A stretch of 57,296 nt of DNA, from assembly GCA_964472015.1 (NCBI GenBank), contig CAYYIP010000012.1, forward strand, positions 1 to 57,296. Direction: 5' to 3'. This DNA comes from JAAYTD01 sp964472015. GTDB lineage: Bacteria > Bacteroidota > Ignavibacteria > Kapaibacteriales > UBA2268. Positions 17,875 to 26,974 of the stretch are shown here, one piece after another. The notes beneath the pieces are model-generated. The model saw nothing but the letters and a program-made list of their open reading frames with translations. It was not told where the DNA came from and searched no databases. Position numbers and translations under genes: made by a program. Position 1 is the first letter of the stretch, and each line of letters opens with the position of its first letter.

Positions 17875-19416
17875 ATGAATTCTAAAAAAAGTAAAAATAT
17901 AACAGGAAATATCAAAGAAATTGTTGGCTTGAAAACTCCTATGAATTATGATGCCGAAGTTGCAGTTTTAGGAGCTATGCTTCTTAGTAAGGAAGCTGTT
18001 TCCAAAGTTACAAGTATTTTTGCTAATGATGATAAAGGTGTAAGAAAGACTTCCGATGATAATTCGAAAGTTTTTTACGATGAGAGACATAGAGAAATAT
18101 ATAAAGCTATTTTAGAACTTGATAAAAAAAATATTATTCCTGATATTATTGCATTACAAGATCATTTGTCAAAGCAGGGGACATTAGAACTTGTAGGCGG
18201 TTCAATTTACCTTTTGGAATTAAGTAATAAAGTTTCATCTGCTACTTTTGTAGAGACTCATGCTAGAATAGTACAAGAATATTATTTTAGACGATGTCTT
18301 ATAGAACTATCAGAAGAAATATTAAGAAATAGTTATAATGAATCTGTTGATATTTTAGAAGAAATAGATAATACTGAAGCCAAAATTTTTGCTATTGCAG
18401 AAAAACGTATTCGTAAAAATTATAAAACAATGGCAACATTAGCAATGGAAACCAATAAACTTATTCAAGAATTATATGGTAGTAAGAATAAATTAGGTGT
18501 TCACGGCGTTACAACTGGCTTTAGTAGTTTAGATAGAATATTAAATGGTGGATTGCAAAAATCAGACTTAGTTATTTTAGCTGCACGTCCGGCAATGGGG
18601 AAAACAGCACTTGCTTTAACTTTTGCTCTAAATGCTGCTTTGATTGGGAAAAAACCAGTAGCTTTTTTTTCCTTAGAAATGGATAGTAAACAACTTGTTT
18701 TACGTATGTTAAGTTCAATTTCTATGTTAAATCTTAAAGTCGCTAGAAATTTAAATGATACTGAATGGGGGAAAATAGCAACGGGGATGGGATTACTTAG
18801 AGATTTACCTCTTTATTTTGATGATTCGCCATCGTTATCTATTATGGAATTACGATCTAAATGCCGTAGATTAAAAGTAGAACATCAAATAGAACTTATT
18901 GTTATTGATTATTTACAACTAGTATTATCATTAAAAGCTGAAACAAGAGAACGTGAAATATCTATAATTTCATCTACATTAAAACAAATAGCACGCGAAC
19001 TTGAAGTTCCCGTGTTGGCTTTATCACAACTTAATAGAGGTGTTGAAACAAGAACAGGTAAAGATAAAATCCCACTGCTAGCTGATTTACGTGAGTCCGG
19101 TAGTATTGAACAAGATGCAGATGTTGTTATGTTTATTCATCGACCCGAATATTATGAAAAAAATGAAGCAACTATTGAAGCTAATCAATGGAAAAATTTA
19201 GCTCAAATTATTATTAGTAAACATAGAAACGGCGCAACAGGAATAGTAAATTTATCTTTTATACCAGAATTTGTTAAATTTACAGAACGAGAAATGAATA
19301 TAGCTGCTCCAACAACAATATATAGAGATAATAATACAACGCAATATCAATATATAGATAGTAATGAAAATGTGGAAATTGAAAACGAAGACGATAAAGA
19401 GGATATTATTTTTTAA
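17875..19416 (+). CDS. dnaB: Replicative DNA helicase DnaB
   Basis: This hexameric helicase opens the replication fork. It has 513 aa with the N-terminal primase-interacting domain at about 24-130 (TPMNYDAEVAVLGAMLL), a linker, and the RecA-like C-terminal domain: Walker A ARPAMGKT at 237-244, the Walker B segment IELIVIDYLQLV at about 340-351, then ALSQLNRGVETR and the arginine-finger region LADLRESGSIEQDADVVMF. The C-terminal tail is acidic. No intein is present. The spacer before it is 81 bp with no clear promoter box. The family is certain. Confidence 0.97.
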   Translation: MNSKKSKNITGNIKEIVGLKTPMNYDAEVAVLGAMLLSKEAVSKVTSIFANDDKGVRKTSDDNSKVFYDERHREIYKAILELDKKNIIPDIIALQDHLSKQGTLELVGGSIYLLELSNKVSSATFVETHARIVQEYYFRRCLIELSEEILRNSYNESVDILEEIDNTEAKIFAIAEKRIRKNYKTMATLAMETNKLIQELYGSKNKLGVHGVTTGFSSLDRILNGGLQKSDLVILAARPAMGKTALALTFALNAALIGKKPVAFFSLEMDSKQLVLRMLSSISMLNLKVARNLNDTEWGKIATGMGLLRDLPLYFDDSPSLSIMELRSKCRRLKVEHQIELIVIDYLQLVLSLKAETREREISIISSTLKQIARELEVPVLALSQLNRGVETRTGKDKIPLLADLRESGSIEQDADVVMFIHRPEYYEKNEATIEANQWKNLAQIIISKHRNGATGIVNLSFIPEFVKFTEREMNIAAPTTIYRDNNTTQYQYIDSNENVEIENEDDKEDIIF

Positions 19417-19470
19417 TATAATATATAATATATAATATAAAAATATTTAATATTAATAATGAAAATTAGC

Positions 19471-20187
19471 CTAAAAATAAATTTCTTTTTCTTTTTTTAT
19501 TGTAAATTCAATAGCTTTATTTAAAAAAGTAATAAAATCAAAAGTTTGTTTGAAGTTGTCAACCGTTATGTCAATAATGTCCTTGCTGAAAATTATTTCA
19601 TCACTTAAAGGTTTAGTTAAACAATAATTTTTTAATTTTAAATAATTTGAATAATTAGTATCTTTTGGGAATCCATTAGGTACTTTTTTTAAACTATTAT
19701 ATTCAGATAAATAAAATCCTCTTGTTTTTATAGCTTTATTAATTGCTTCTATAAATTTTATTGGTTCATTTACAATTGCTGTTCTTATTCCATTCAATAT
19801 TTTTTTATCTGGACAATATACACCACTATCTATTTCATTTCTTCCTAAAAAATTAGAAGAATTAGAATAATTTGCCTCAAGATGAAAATAATATCCCGCA
19901 TAAGGCGATTTTTTCCCTCTTGGACAAATAAAAATACCTATATGAGTTTTATAAGGTATTTTATCTTTTGAAAATCTTAAATCACGATTTATTCTATAAG
20001 TACAATTTTGTGCAGTTAAATATTTTATCGAATTATCAAACTTGCTAATTTCTTCTATCAATTTTAATGTAAATTCTTCAATAATTTTTTTTACTGCTAT
20101 ATATTCTTTTTTATTATTATCAAACCATATTTTATTATTATTTTTACTCAATTCATTTATAAAATTTATAACTCTTTGAATTTCCAT
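19471..20187 (-). CDS. DUF2461 family protein
   Basis: This 238-aa protein belongs to the DUF2461 (TIGR02453) family of unknown biochemical role. The recognisable pieces are the N-terminal INELSKNNNKIWFDNNKKEY, the central YRINRDLRFSKDKIPYKTHI and YAGYYFHLEA. There is no signal peptide, so it is cytoplasmic. It is last in a probable three-gene minus-strand unit with the Wzi-like barrel (46 bp) and the unknown gene before that. The family call is firm; the function is not known. Confidence 0.85.
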   Translation of the reverse strand: MEIQRVINFINELSKNNNKIWFDNNKKEYIAVKKIIEEFTLKLIEEISKFDNSIKYLTAQNCTYRINRDLRFSKDKIPYKTHIGIFICPRGKKSPYAGYYFHLEANYSNSSNFLGRNEIDSGVYCPDKKILNGIRTAIVNEPIKFIEAINKAIKTRGFYLSEYNSLKKVPNGFPKDTNYSNYLKLKNYCLTKPLSDEIIFSKDIIDITVDNFKQTFDFITFLNKAIEFTIKKEKEIYF

Positions 20188-20210
20188 ATTTTTTACTAAA
20201 AATTATTATT

Positions 20211-20240
20211 TTATTCTATTAAAAATTATTCTATTAAAAA
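20211..20240. repeat. Perfect 15-bp tandem duplication
   Basis: TTATTCTATTAAAAA occurs twice head to tail. The right-hand copy includes the last codons and stop of the Wzi-like gene, so the duplicated end lies in the spacer before the DUF2461 gene. Confidence 0.75.
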
Positions 20241-21883
20241 TCATTAAATCTAAAAATTATTCTTCCTATATTAATGTTATGATCATTCTTTCTTTGGAAG
20301 TTATAGTAAAATTGTAAATTAAATCCTCTAACAATTTCAATCCCCGAACTTATTTCTATTGATAATATTTTTTCTAAATTTCCATCTAAAAATTTAACCG
20401 TTTCACTATCTTTATTCCATCGTATTGATTGTAACGGATCAGCACCAGCATTAAATATTAACTCGCCTGTATCATCATATATATTAGCTCCGTGCCGAGT
20501 ATAATTTATACAAAGTTTTATAGGGTAGCGCTGTCCATACCAAAAATGAAATAAAGCTGTTATTCTATCAGAATTAGGTGGAATCATAGAACTAAAAAGT
20601 ATAGAGTCATTTGTATTTGAATTTTGTGCATTAAAATGAGAATAAGTATAAGGCTCTATACGACTATATTCTAATCCAAAATCAAGATTATATTTTGAAG
20701 AATATATAGCTGCAATATTTAAGGCAGTTTTATTACTCCAATATCCCGTACCAATTTTTTTTATTATTATATCATCTAAAAACCAACTTGCTTTTATTTG
20801 AAAATTATTTAAAGGTCTAATTGTTGTACTTAATCCCATCCCCGAATTATCTCTATCATGTTGAGAATGTTCTAAAGTTTTAAAAAAACTTAATGGATTT
20901 AGATAAGCTAAATCTAAATCTCTTGAATATATAACACTTTCAAAAAAATTAATTTCGCCCCATTTAGGTCTTAAAGAAAATGTATGCATAGCTACATATT
21001 TAGGTGGAATAACGGTAGTATATCCCATATCAGAAGAAGTAGGGAAGTTGATTAAACTGTTATGGCTAAATTTATATTCAAAATTAGTAAATTTTGCACC
21101 TAATGTTAAAGCATCAAATGCAGGAGATAAATTATTAATAAAAATACTTTGCTTTAAACCACTTCCCTCTAAACGTGTTTCGCGACCAATACTAGCATAA
21201 AACCAATCATATATAAAAGCAATATGAGATTCTGACATATCAGCATCACTGTTTAATTTTCTAAATTTATTGTTATTAAAATACTTAGGATCATATAGAG
21301 CAACTGAATCAGAACCTAAAAAAGTAACTGCATTAGTAATTTGTAAATAATATCCAAAGTTATTAGACAAAGTTCCAAATAAACGACTACCTAAAGTTCC
21401 TATTAGTACATTTTTCCCGTCCGTAAAATTATATATATAATCTAAGCCTGCTAAAGGATCAAGTGTTACATTGGTTTTTTTTGTTTTGTCATCTGAACGG
21501 TATCTGTAAATTGATTTTTCAACATCAGAGAACATTTTGGTTGATAAAACTTGAGTTGTGTCACTCATACTATAAAATACAACTGCTGATTCAATAGAAG
21601 TAATTTCAAATTCTTTTTCAAATCTTTTTAATGTATTTAATTCAAAAGATGTTAATTCTTTTTCTTTTTTACGAATTAATTTTAATGCTTCAGTTATTTT
21701 TGATCGCTGTAAAGGTAATTGAGATAATGAAAAATTAGGTAAGTATCCTTTTGTTTCTGCTCGTAGTAAAAAATCATATATTGGATTTATAATAGGAACA
21801 TTTTCAACTTGACTTAATGTCGGTATAGTAAATAATATAAAATTAATGACTATTAAAATAATTAAGTAAAAAAAAATTTTCAT
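20234..21883 (-). CDS. Outer-membrane beta-barrel protein, Wzi-like
   Basis: The 549-aa protein has a signal peptide (hydrophobic residues 4-22, likely cleavage after TLSQ) and a helical segment (VYDFLLRAE-type start: IYDFLLRAETKGYLPNFSLS, then Arg/Lys-rich helices). About 400 residues of alternating strands follow, with Tyr/Phe girdles and the ending INIGRIIFRFNDF, typical of a barrel closing in an aromatic residue. The N-terminal block and the LGSRLFGTLSNNFGYYLQIT segment resemble the capsule assembly Wzi family, which anchors capsule polysaccharide. I see no capsule genes nearby, so the role is inferred only from fold. The barrel call is stronger than the Wzi call. Confidence 0.6.
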   Translation of the reverse strand: MKIFFYLIILIVINFILFTIPTLSQVENVPIINPIYDFLLRAETKGYLPNFSLSQLPLQRSKITEALKLIRKKEKELTSFELNTLKRFEKEFEITSIESAVVFYSMSDTTQVLSTKMFSDVEKSIYRYRSDDKTKKTNVTLDPLAGLDYIYNFTDGKNVLIGTLGSRLFGTLSNNFGYYLQITNAVTFLGSDSVALYDPKYFNNNKFRKLNSDADMSESHIAFIYDWFYASIGRETRLEGSGLKQSIFINNLSPAFDALTLGAKFTNFEYKFSHNSLINFPTSSDMGYTTVIPPKYVAMHTFSLRPKWGEINFFESVIYSRDLDLAYLNPLSFFKTLEHSQHDRDNSGMGLSTTIRPLNNFQIKASWFLDDIIIKKIGTGYWSNKTALNIAAIYSSKYNLDFGLEYSRIEPYTYSHFNAQNSNTNDSILFSSMIPPNSDRITALFHFWYGQRYPIKLCINYTRHGANIYDDTGELIFNAGADPLQSIRWNKDSETVKFLDGNLEKILSIEISSGIEIVRGFNLQFYYNFQRKNDHNINIGRIIFRFNDF

Positions 21884-21921
21884 ATTAGATATTTATATTT
21901 AAGTAAAGTAGAAAATAATTA

Positions 21922-22521
21922 TTAAAATTCTATGAAATGAGCAAGATGTTCAGCACTTTTTAAGTGTACCAAAGCATTATCTGAAACTAAAATTTCAACT
22001 GCTTTTTTTGCTTCTTCTAAATTTATTTTATATTTGTATGAAAAGTGCCATATATCTATAGGAGCAAATGATATCTCTAAGGCTAATAATTGCGCAATGG
22101 TAAGTTGTTTATTTTGTCTAAATAATTCCCTAGCAGTTTCTATTATTATTTTTGATTCTTCATCTACCATTTGTTTTTCAGTAAAATAATAATTATCATT
22201 TTCTAATAAATCACAAATAGGAAATCCACGTCCTTCTTGATCCAATAATAAAGGTAATAAATTTATACTTACTAGATATTTTTCATTTGGTGCAACACTA
22301 TTCCATAAATCATTCCATATTTTAATATCATTTTCTTTTAACCATTCAAAAAAGAGTATTTCTTTTCTTGGTAATTTTATCATTTGATGTCCAGAAAATT
22401 CTTTCAAGATTGCTTTTATATGTTCAACTTCTAATATTAACAATATATCTTCAGGTATATCTATATATTTATTTTGTTTTATAGAAGCATAACATAATTT
22501 TATTACTTCAGTAGTGTTCAT
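21922..22521 (-). CDS. Hypothetical protein, 199 aa
   Basis: No family is recognised. The protein begins MNTTEVIKLCYASIKQNKYI and is almost entirely helical and acidic, with no signal peptide or membrane segment. The segment ELFRQNKQLTIAQLLALEIS followed by APIDIWHFSYKYKINLEEAKKAVEILVSDNAL could be a small winged-helix-like module. I chose the ATG at 22521 over an in-frame TTG at 22548, because a promoter-like CATATTTG on this strand (22546-22553) would make the longer form untranscribed. It heads the unit that continues into the Wzi-like barrel (38 bp) and DUF2461. Confidence 0.7.
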   Translation of the reverse strand: MNTTEVIKLCYASIKQNKYIDIPEDILLILEVEHIKAILKEFSGHQMIKLPRKEILFFEWLKENDIKIWNDLWNSVAPNEKYLVSINLLPLLLDQEGRGFPICDLLENDNYYFTEKQMVDEESKIIIETARELFRQNKQLTIAQLLALEISFAPIDIWHFSYKYKINLEEAKKAVEILVSDNALVHLKSAEHLAHFIEF

Positions 22522-22744
22522 ATTTAATATATAAAGATGTGTTCTCAAATATGCAAAAAAAATAAATAAAAAAAAAAAATTATTTTTAAATATTTTTTAT
22601 TGTGGAAAACTTTAATTTTAAATAAAATTACTATTATAGCTTATTTATTAGAGTTATAGTTTTTTATTTGCATGTAAATAAAAAAAATATTAAATTGTAA
22701 ATAAAGTTTTTAGTTGATATGTGAAATTATTTTAACAGTTTAAA

Positions 22745-23431
22745 ATGAAGTATATAACAAAAATAATAATTATTTTATTTTTTGTATGTTTATTGTTTGA
22801 TATTAATAGTATTGAAGCTGCTAAAAAAAAGAAACCAAAACGAAATAAAATTTCTAGTGAAATATCCATTAAAACTAAAAAAGAAGTTTTAATGCAACCT
22901 CTATATAAATATTTTCCATTATATAAACAATGGGAACAATATAATATATATCCTTATAATTCTTATAATGATATTGATTTTTTAAATAATTTTGACAAAA
23001 GTTCTGTTTTTGAAAATTATTCTTTGCGTATAAAACTTATAGATAGAATAAATGATTGGCTTGGTGTTAGGTATAGATATCCGGGACGTTCTCGTAAAGG
23101 TGTAGATTGTTCTAATTTTGTATCCATAATTATAGAAGAAACATTAGGAAAAATAATTACTGCTGGTGCTGCAACACAAGCTAAATTATTTAAGAAAATT
23201 GATAAAATAGAAGATCTACAATTTGGAGATCTTATATTCTTTTCAGGACGTGCTAAACGTTCTAAAAGGATAGGACATGTTGGTATATATATAAATGATG
23301 GACTTTTTGCTCATTCTTCTACTCGTAGAGGTGTTGTATATTCTCATATTACAGAAGGTAGTTATATAATAAGATACCGATGTGGCGGGAGAATACAAAA
23401 AGAAGATATAGCATTAAATACAAATAATTAA
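22745..23431 (+). CDS. NlpC/P60 cysteine peptidase, secreted
   Basis: This 228-aa cell-wall hydrolase probably cleaves peptide bonds in peptidoglycan stems. A signal peptide (residues 1-25, IIIILFFVCLLFDINSIEA) is followed by a Lys-rich linker. The NlpC/P60 domain occupies about 98-215. The catalytic Cys is C122 in GVDCSNF, the catalytic His is H178 in GHVGIYI, and the third polar residue is probably H190 in FAHSS. The first helix motif WLGVRYRYPGRSRKGVDC is typical of the family. It is a single gene, divergent from the 21922-22521 unit; the 196-bp spacer between them is AT-rich and holds no clear element beyond the box noted for that unit. Confidence 0.9.
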   Translation: MKYITKIIIILFFVCLLFDINSIEAAKKKKPKRNKISSEISIKTKKEVLMQPLYKYFPLYKQWEQYNIYPYNSYNDIDFLNNFDKSSVFENYSLRIKLIDRINDWLGVRYRYPGRSRKGVDCSNFVSIIIEETLGKIITAGAATQAKLFKKIDKIEDLQFGDLIFFSGRAKRSKRIGHVGIYINDGLFAHSSTRRGVVYSHITEGSYIIRYRCGGRIQKEDIALNTNN

Positions 23432-23528
23432 TTTTAATATTTTATTATAAATATTTTTTATTATTATATTTTCATAAAATATAAAATATTATATTTATGT
23501 AAACGTCATTGAAGATAGAAATAAATAT

Positions 23529-23558
23529 GTTTAACTTAATTTTGTTTAACTTAATTTT
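23529..23558. repeat. Perfect 15-bp tandem duplication upstream of sodB
   Basis: GTTTAACTTAATTTT occurs twice head to tail and ends nine bases before the sodB ATG, so it forms most of the immediate leader. Confidence 0.8.
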
Positions 23559-23567
23559 TAAATTGAT

Positions 23568-24152
23568 ATGACTTTTGAACTTCCAAAATTGCCTTTTGAA
23601 AAAATTGACTTACTACCTTATATTTCGCCAGAAACTATTGATTATCACTATGGTAAACATCACCAAACTTATGTTTCAAATTTAAATAATCTTATAAAAG
23701 ATACTGAATTTGAAAATAAATCGTTAGAATATATTATTTTAAATTCAAAAGCTGGTATTTTTAACAATGCAGCACAAGTATATAATCATACTTTCTTTTG
23801 GAATTGTTTAACAAATGAAAAAAATAGTTTATTAAGCGGGAAAATTTTAGAATTAATAAATAGAGATTTTAATTCATTTGAAGAATTTAAAAATAAATTT
23901 TCAACTGCTTCTATAAGTTTGTTTGGCTCAGGATGGGTATGGCTAGTATTAAATAAAGAAAATAAACTAGAAATAAAACAATATCAAAATGCAAATAATC
24001 CTTTATGTGATGGGTTAATACCTTTATTAACAATTGACGTGTGGGAACATGCATATTATATTGATTACAAAAACTTACGTGCTAAATTTGTTGAAATTTT
24101 TTGGAAAATTGTAAACTGGGATTTTGTTGAAAAACAGTTACTTTCCAAATAA
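23568..24152 (+). CDS. sodB: Superoxide dismutase, iron type
   Basis: This enzyme dismutates superoxide to oxygen and hydrogen peroxide in the cytoplasm; it has 194 aa, the usual length. The metal ligands are H27 (YHYGKHH), H74 (YNHTFFW), D157 and H161 (DVWEHAYY). Gln70 in NNAAQVYNH is the residue typical of iron enzymes, where manganese enzymes have Gly there and a later Gln, so Fe is favoured. The start follows from the family N-terminus FELPKLPF. It is a monocistronic gene, closed by a bidirectional hairpin shared with the convergent M15 peptidase gene. Confidence 0.95.
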   Translation: MTFELPKLPFEKIDLLPYISPETIDYHYGKHHQTYVSNLNNLIKDTEFENKSLEYIILNSKAGIFNNAAQVYNHTFFWNCLTNEKNSLLSGKILELINRDFNSFEEFKNKFSTASISLFGSGWVWLVLNKENKLEIKQYQNANNPLCDGLIPLLTIDVWEHAYYIDYKNLRAKFVEIFWKIVNWDFVEKQLLSK

Positions 24153-24180
24153 AATTTATTAATAAAAAAGTTTATTCTAA

Positions 24181-24217
24181 AAAAAAAGAAGCAAATTAAA
24201 ATTTGCTTCTTTTTTTA
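24181..24217. terminator. Bidirectional terminator between sodB and M15 peptidase
   Basis: A perfect 16-bp stem (24181-24196 with 24201-24216, core GAAGCAAAT/ATTTGCTTC) has a 4-nt loop. The A tract on one side and T tract on the other serve both convergent genes. Confidence 0.88.
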
Positions 24218-24242
24218 TATCTATCTATATCTATATATTTAT

Positions 24243-24881
24243 TTATTTTTCAAAATGTTGCCAATCTTTTATAGATGTCCAATCGCCTCCCCATTTCCAT
24301 CCTTTATTTTTTAAAATAGTTACTATTTCATGAGTAGAATATAATGTTCCAGCTGCTTTTTTATTGTATTTTGCACCTATCGGTGTAATTCTTTTTGATT
24401 TGCTTAAAAATGGATTTTGAAATGGATTTATGTCAATTGCACGTCCCGAAGAATGTTTTGATAATCTATTTGTTCCTGAAACAACTCTATAATTAAATGC
24501 AGATGTATTATTTTTTGCCATTGATAAACTATCATTCCAATTGTATCTTACTATTGGAATTACTTCTTGAATAGGGAATTTTATTTTTTTTATAAAATTA
24601 AAAATTTCTTTTATATCATTAGATAAATCTTTATGAATAACTATTTGTCCCTGATGTAATTTGTTGTCAAAAGAATAATATTCTACTGTTAAAAGAGTTA
24701 AATTTTTTATAATTGAATCAGGTGCTTTTGTTCCTTCTATACTTTCTGCAAAAGTCATATGAGAATCAATAATTATATCTTCTTTGTTATTGCAATAGAT
24801 TTCGTTTATTAATAATATACAAATTAATAATATAGAAAATATTAATAATAATTTTTTTGTATTTATAATATTTGTATACAT
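24243..24881 (-). CDS. M15 family D,D- or L,D-carboxypeptidase-like protein
   Basis: This 212-aa zinc peptidase acts on peptidoglycan peptides in the periplasm. The N-terminal hydrophobic segment at 10-29 is a signal peptide or anchor. The zinc and catalytic residues of the M15C type are present: H143 and D150 in KHSSGRAIDINP, and D206 with H209 in DWQHFE at the very C-terminus. Closest named relatives are CwlK/VanY-type enzymes; which bond is cut cannot be told. It is the last gene of the minus-strand run ribH, AI-2E permease, M15, with 65 bp to the gene before it. Confidence 0.88.
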   Translation of the reverse strand: MYTNIINTKKLLLIFSILLICILLINEIYCNNKEDIIIDSHMTFAESIEGTKAPDSIIKNLTLLTVEYYSFDNKLHQGQIVIHKDLSNDIKEIFNFIKKIKFPIQEVIPIVRYNWNDSLSMAKNNTSAFNYRVVSGTNRLSKHSSGRAIDINPFQNPFLSKSKRITPIGAKYNKKAAGTLYSTHEIVTILKNKGWKWGGDWTSIKDWQHFEK

Positions 24882-24946
24882 AAGTTTTATTTAGATATTT
24901 TATTATTATTTTTTAATTATATATTATTTTTAGCCATTGTTATTAT

Positions 24947-26269
24947 TTATATATTATCAGTTTTTTGAATGTTAATTTCATTGTCTTTTACATTTTCTTC
25001 ATTACTTTTTATATTCTCTTCATTATTTATCGATTCAATAACTTTTTTATTAAATCTCTCTTTTAATTTTTCTTTTATTATTAAAACTATAATTGAAGTA
25101 ATAGGTACTGCTATTAACATTCCTATTATTCCAAATAAAGAAAGGAATATAAAAACCGCAAGTATCATCAATACAGGATGCAAACCTACTTTATTTCCTG
25201 CTATAGTTGGTTCTAATAAATAAGCATTTAAAAAATGAGTGCCTAAAATTGTAGATACTAAAATTAATATCTGTATTACTAAATTAGCATCATTAACAAA
25301 TATTAAAATTATAACATTTATAATTATACTAAACAGTGAACCAAAATAAGGTATAAGATTCAGTATTCCTGCTATAATAGCTAATAAGATACTATATGGA
25401 ATGTTAAATATATAAAATGATATTGAACTTACTACAAATACTATTGTTGAAGTTGTTATTATCCATCCTATATATGTTCTAAATACAATATCAAATCTTT
25501 TTACATAATAATGTATAGTTTGATTCTCCTCTTTTAATATCCATTTTGCTTTTGATTTAAATTTTCCAAAATCTTTAAGGAAATAAAATACTAATATAGG
25601 AAGTATTATTATACTTATTATGTAATTTGTTATATTAGATATACTTGAAAATAATGATATTAAAGAATTAAATATAGCTGATAATATTGTTTCTAACCGT
25701 GGTAATATTTCTTGTGTTATAACTAAATGGAATGTATTCTTAGGTATATTTAACTTTTTTAATAGTGTATCAAATTCTTTACTTTGTAAATAATATGAAA
25801 ACTCTTCTACATAAGATGTTATATTTATAAGTATTGTTTGGGTCTGTTCTATTATAATTGGAATTATATAAATAACCCCTATTATAAATATAACACTTGA
25901 TATTGATACTATTATTGCTGCAGATAACCAACGTTTTAATCCTCGTTTCTCTAATTTTGTTGCTAATGGATCAAGTAAATATCCAATTAGTATTGCTAAA
26001 ATAAAAGGTATTAGTTGTGTGCCGATTCCGCAAAGTATCCAACCTATAAAAATAATTAATATAAATAGAAAAATATTATTAGCAACTTTATATTTTTTTC
26101 TAAAAGGATATATAAAGAAAATCGACATTAGTATCATTATTATAGCATTATATGCTATTCCTGTAATTACTAAAAATACAGAAAAAGAAACAATAGATAA
26201 AAAACTAGCAATAATTAATTGTATTGTTTGTTTTTTATTATTTTTAATAGGCGAAATATTATTTGACAT
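24947..26269 (-). CDS. AI-2E family transporter (UPF0118 permease)
   Basis: The 440-aa inner-membrane protein has about eight hydrophobic segments, a long soluble loop in the middle (about 150-200), and the family signatures LIPFILAILIGYLLDPLATKLEKRG and GILNLIPYFGSLFSIIIN. The family exports diverse small molecules, and members include AI-2 exporters and Na+/H+ antiporters, so the substrate is unknown. The C-terminal 35 residues are a charged Asn/Glu-rich tail. It sits between ribH (55 bp upstream) and the M15 peptidase gene, probably co-transcribed. Confidence 0.9.
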   Translation of the reverse strand: MSNNISPIKNNKKQTIQLIIASFLSIVSFSVFLVITGIAYNAIIMILMSIFFIYPFRKKYKVANNIFLFILIIFIGWILCGIGTQLIPFILAILIGYLLDPLATKLEKRGLKRWLSAAIIVSISSVIFIIGVIYIIPIIIEQTQTILINITSYVEEFSYYLQSKEFDTLLKKLNIPKNTFHLVITQEILPRLETILSAIFNSLISLFSSISNITNYIISIIILPILVFYFLKDFGKFKSKAKWILKEENQTIHYYVKRFDIVFRTYIGWIITTSTIVFVVSSISFYIFNIPYSILLAIIAGILNLIPYFGSLFSIIINVIILIFVNDANLVIQILILVSTILGTHFLNAYLLEPTIAGNKVGLHPVLMILAVFIFLSLFGIIGMLIAVPITSIIVLIIKEKLKERFNKKVIESINNEENIKSNEENVKDNEINIQKTDNI

Positions 26270-26299
26270 AAATTAGTTAAATGTATATTATTAGCATTA

Positions 26300-26341
26300 T
26301 TTATTAAATTTTTGTCAATTTTTATTAAATCTTTGTTAATA
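26300..26341. repeat. Imperfect 21-bp tandem repeat at the ribH 3' end
   Basis: A 19-bp block reading TTTATTAAATTTTTGTCAA recurs 21 bp later with two mismatches. The right-hand copy covers the last codons and stop of ribH. Confidence 0.5.
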
Positions 26342-26789
26342 AAGAAACCATCTCTAAAGCAGTTGTTGCTGCTTCAAATCCTTTATTACCCGCTTTAGTA
26401 CCAGCACGTTCGATTGCTTGTTCTATACTGTCAGTTGTTAATATGCCATAAATACATGGTAGACCTGTTTGTAATCCAACAGATGCTAATCCCTTAGTTA
26501 CTTCTGCAGCAATAAAATCAAAATGAGGGGTCATTCCTCTAATAATTGCGCCTAAACATATTATAGCATCATATTTTTTTACTTGGGCTAATTTTTGAGC
26601 TACTAATGGAATTTCAAATGCGCCAGGACACATAATAATCTCAATATCTTTTTCTTCTATGTTATGACGTTTTAAAGCGTCTATTGCACCATCAATTAAT
26701 TTTGATACAATAAAATTATTCCAACGGGAAGCAAGTATTGCAAATCGTTTTCCCCTAGCTTCGTAATTACCTTCTAATATTTTTATCAT
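26325..26789 (-). CDS. ribH: 6,7-dimethyl-8-ribityllumazine synthase
   Basis: This enzyme condenses the ribityl-pyrimidine with 3,4-dihydroxybutanone phosphate in the penultimate step of riboflavin synthesis. With the ATG at 26789 it is 154 aa, the normal size. Motifs: LASRWNNFIVSKLIDGA, the substrate loop PGAFEIPLVAQ, GAIIRGMTPHFDF (catalytic His in TPHFDF) and the C-terminal GTKAGNKGFEAATTALEM. An in-frame start at 26843 would add 18 hydrophobic residues, but a -7-like box at 26841-26848 overlaps it, so the shorter form is preferred. No other rib gene is near and no FMN riboswitch is seen. It heads the run into the AI-2E and M15 genes. Confidence 0.95.
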   Translation of the reverse strand: MIKILEGNYEARGKRFAILASRWNNFIVSKLIDGAIDALKRHNIEEKDIEIIMCPGAFEIPLVAQKLAQVKKYDAIICLGAIIRGMTPHFDFIAAEVTKGLASVGLQTGLPCIYGILTTDSIEQAIERAGTKAGNKGFEAATTALEMVSLLTKI

Positions 26790-26840
26790 AATTAATTTTT
26801 TAATATTTATTTTTATAAACACAATTTTATTTATATAACA

Positions 26841-26848
26841 CAAAAATA
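26841..26848 (-). promoter_or_regulatory. Possible -7 box for ribH
   Basis: On the minus strand this reads TATTTTTG (TAnnTTTG) and would give a leader of about 45 nt to the ATG at 26789. A correctly spaced TTTG is not seen. Confidence 0.35.
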
Positions 26849-26916
26849 CAAAAAAGAAAGTAAAAAAATATATAAAAGAATTTTTATTAATGAAATTTTA
26901 TAGTTAAAAATATATG

Positions 26917-26951
26917 TTTGTAATTAAATTAGTTAGTTTTTTGTATTTTTG
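26917..26951 (+). promoter_or_regulatory. Possible promoter of the ClC gene
   Basis: TTTG at 26917-26920 and TATTTTTG at 26944-26951 are separated by 23 nt, longer than the 19-nt consensus. The box ends 23 nt before the ATG. Confidence 0.35.
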
Positions 26952-26974
26952 TAATATTATTATTTTATAATATT

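Noticed and set aside
24969..26276. Plus-strand frames opposite the AI-2E permease gene
   Set aside because: Reversed hydrophobic codons give hydrophobic-looking peptides; the minus-strand gene is clearly the real one.
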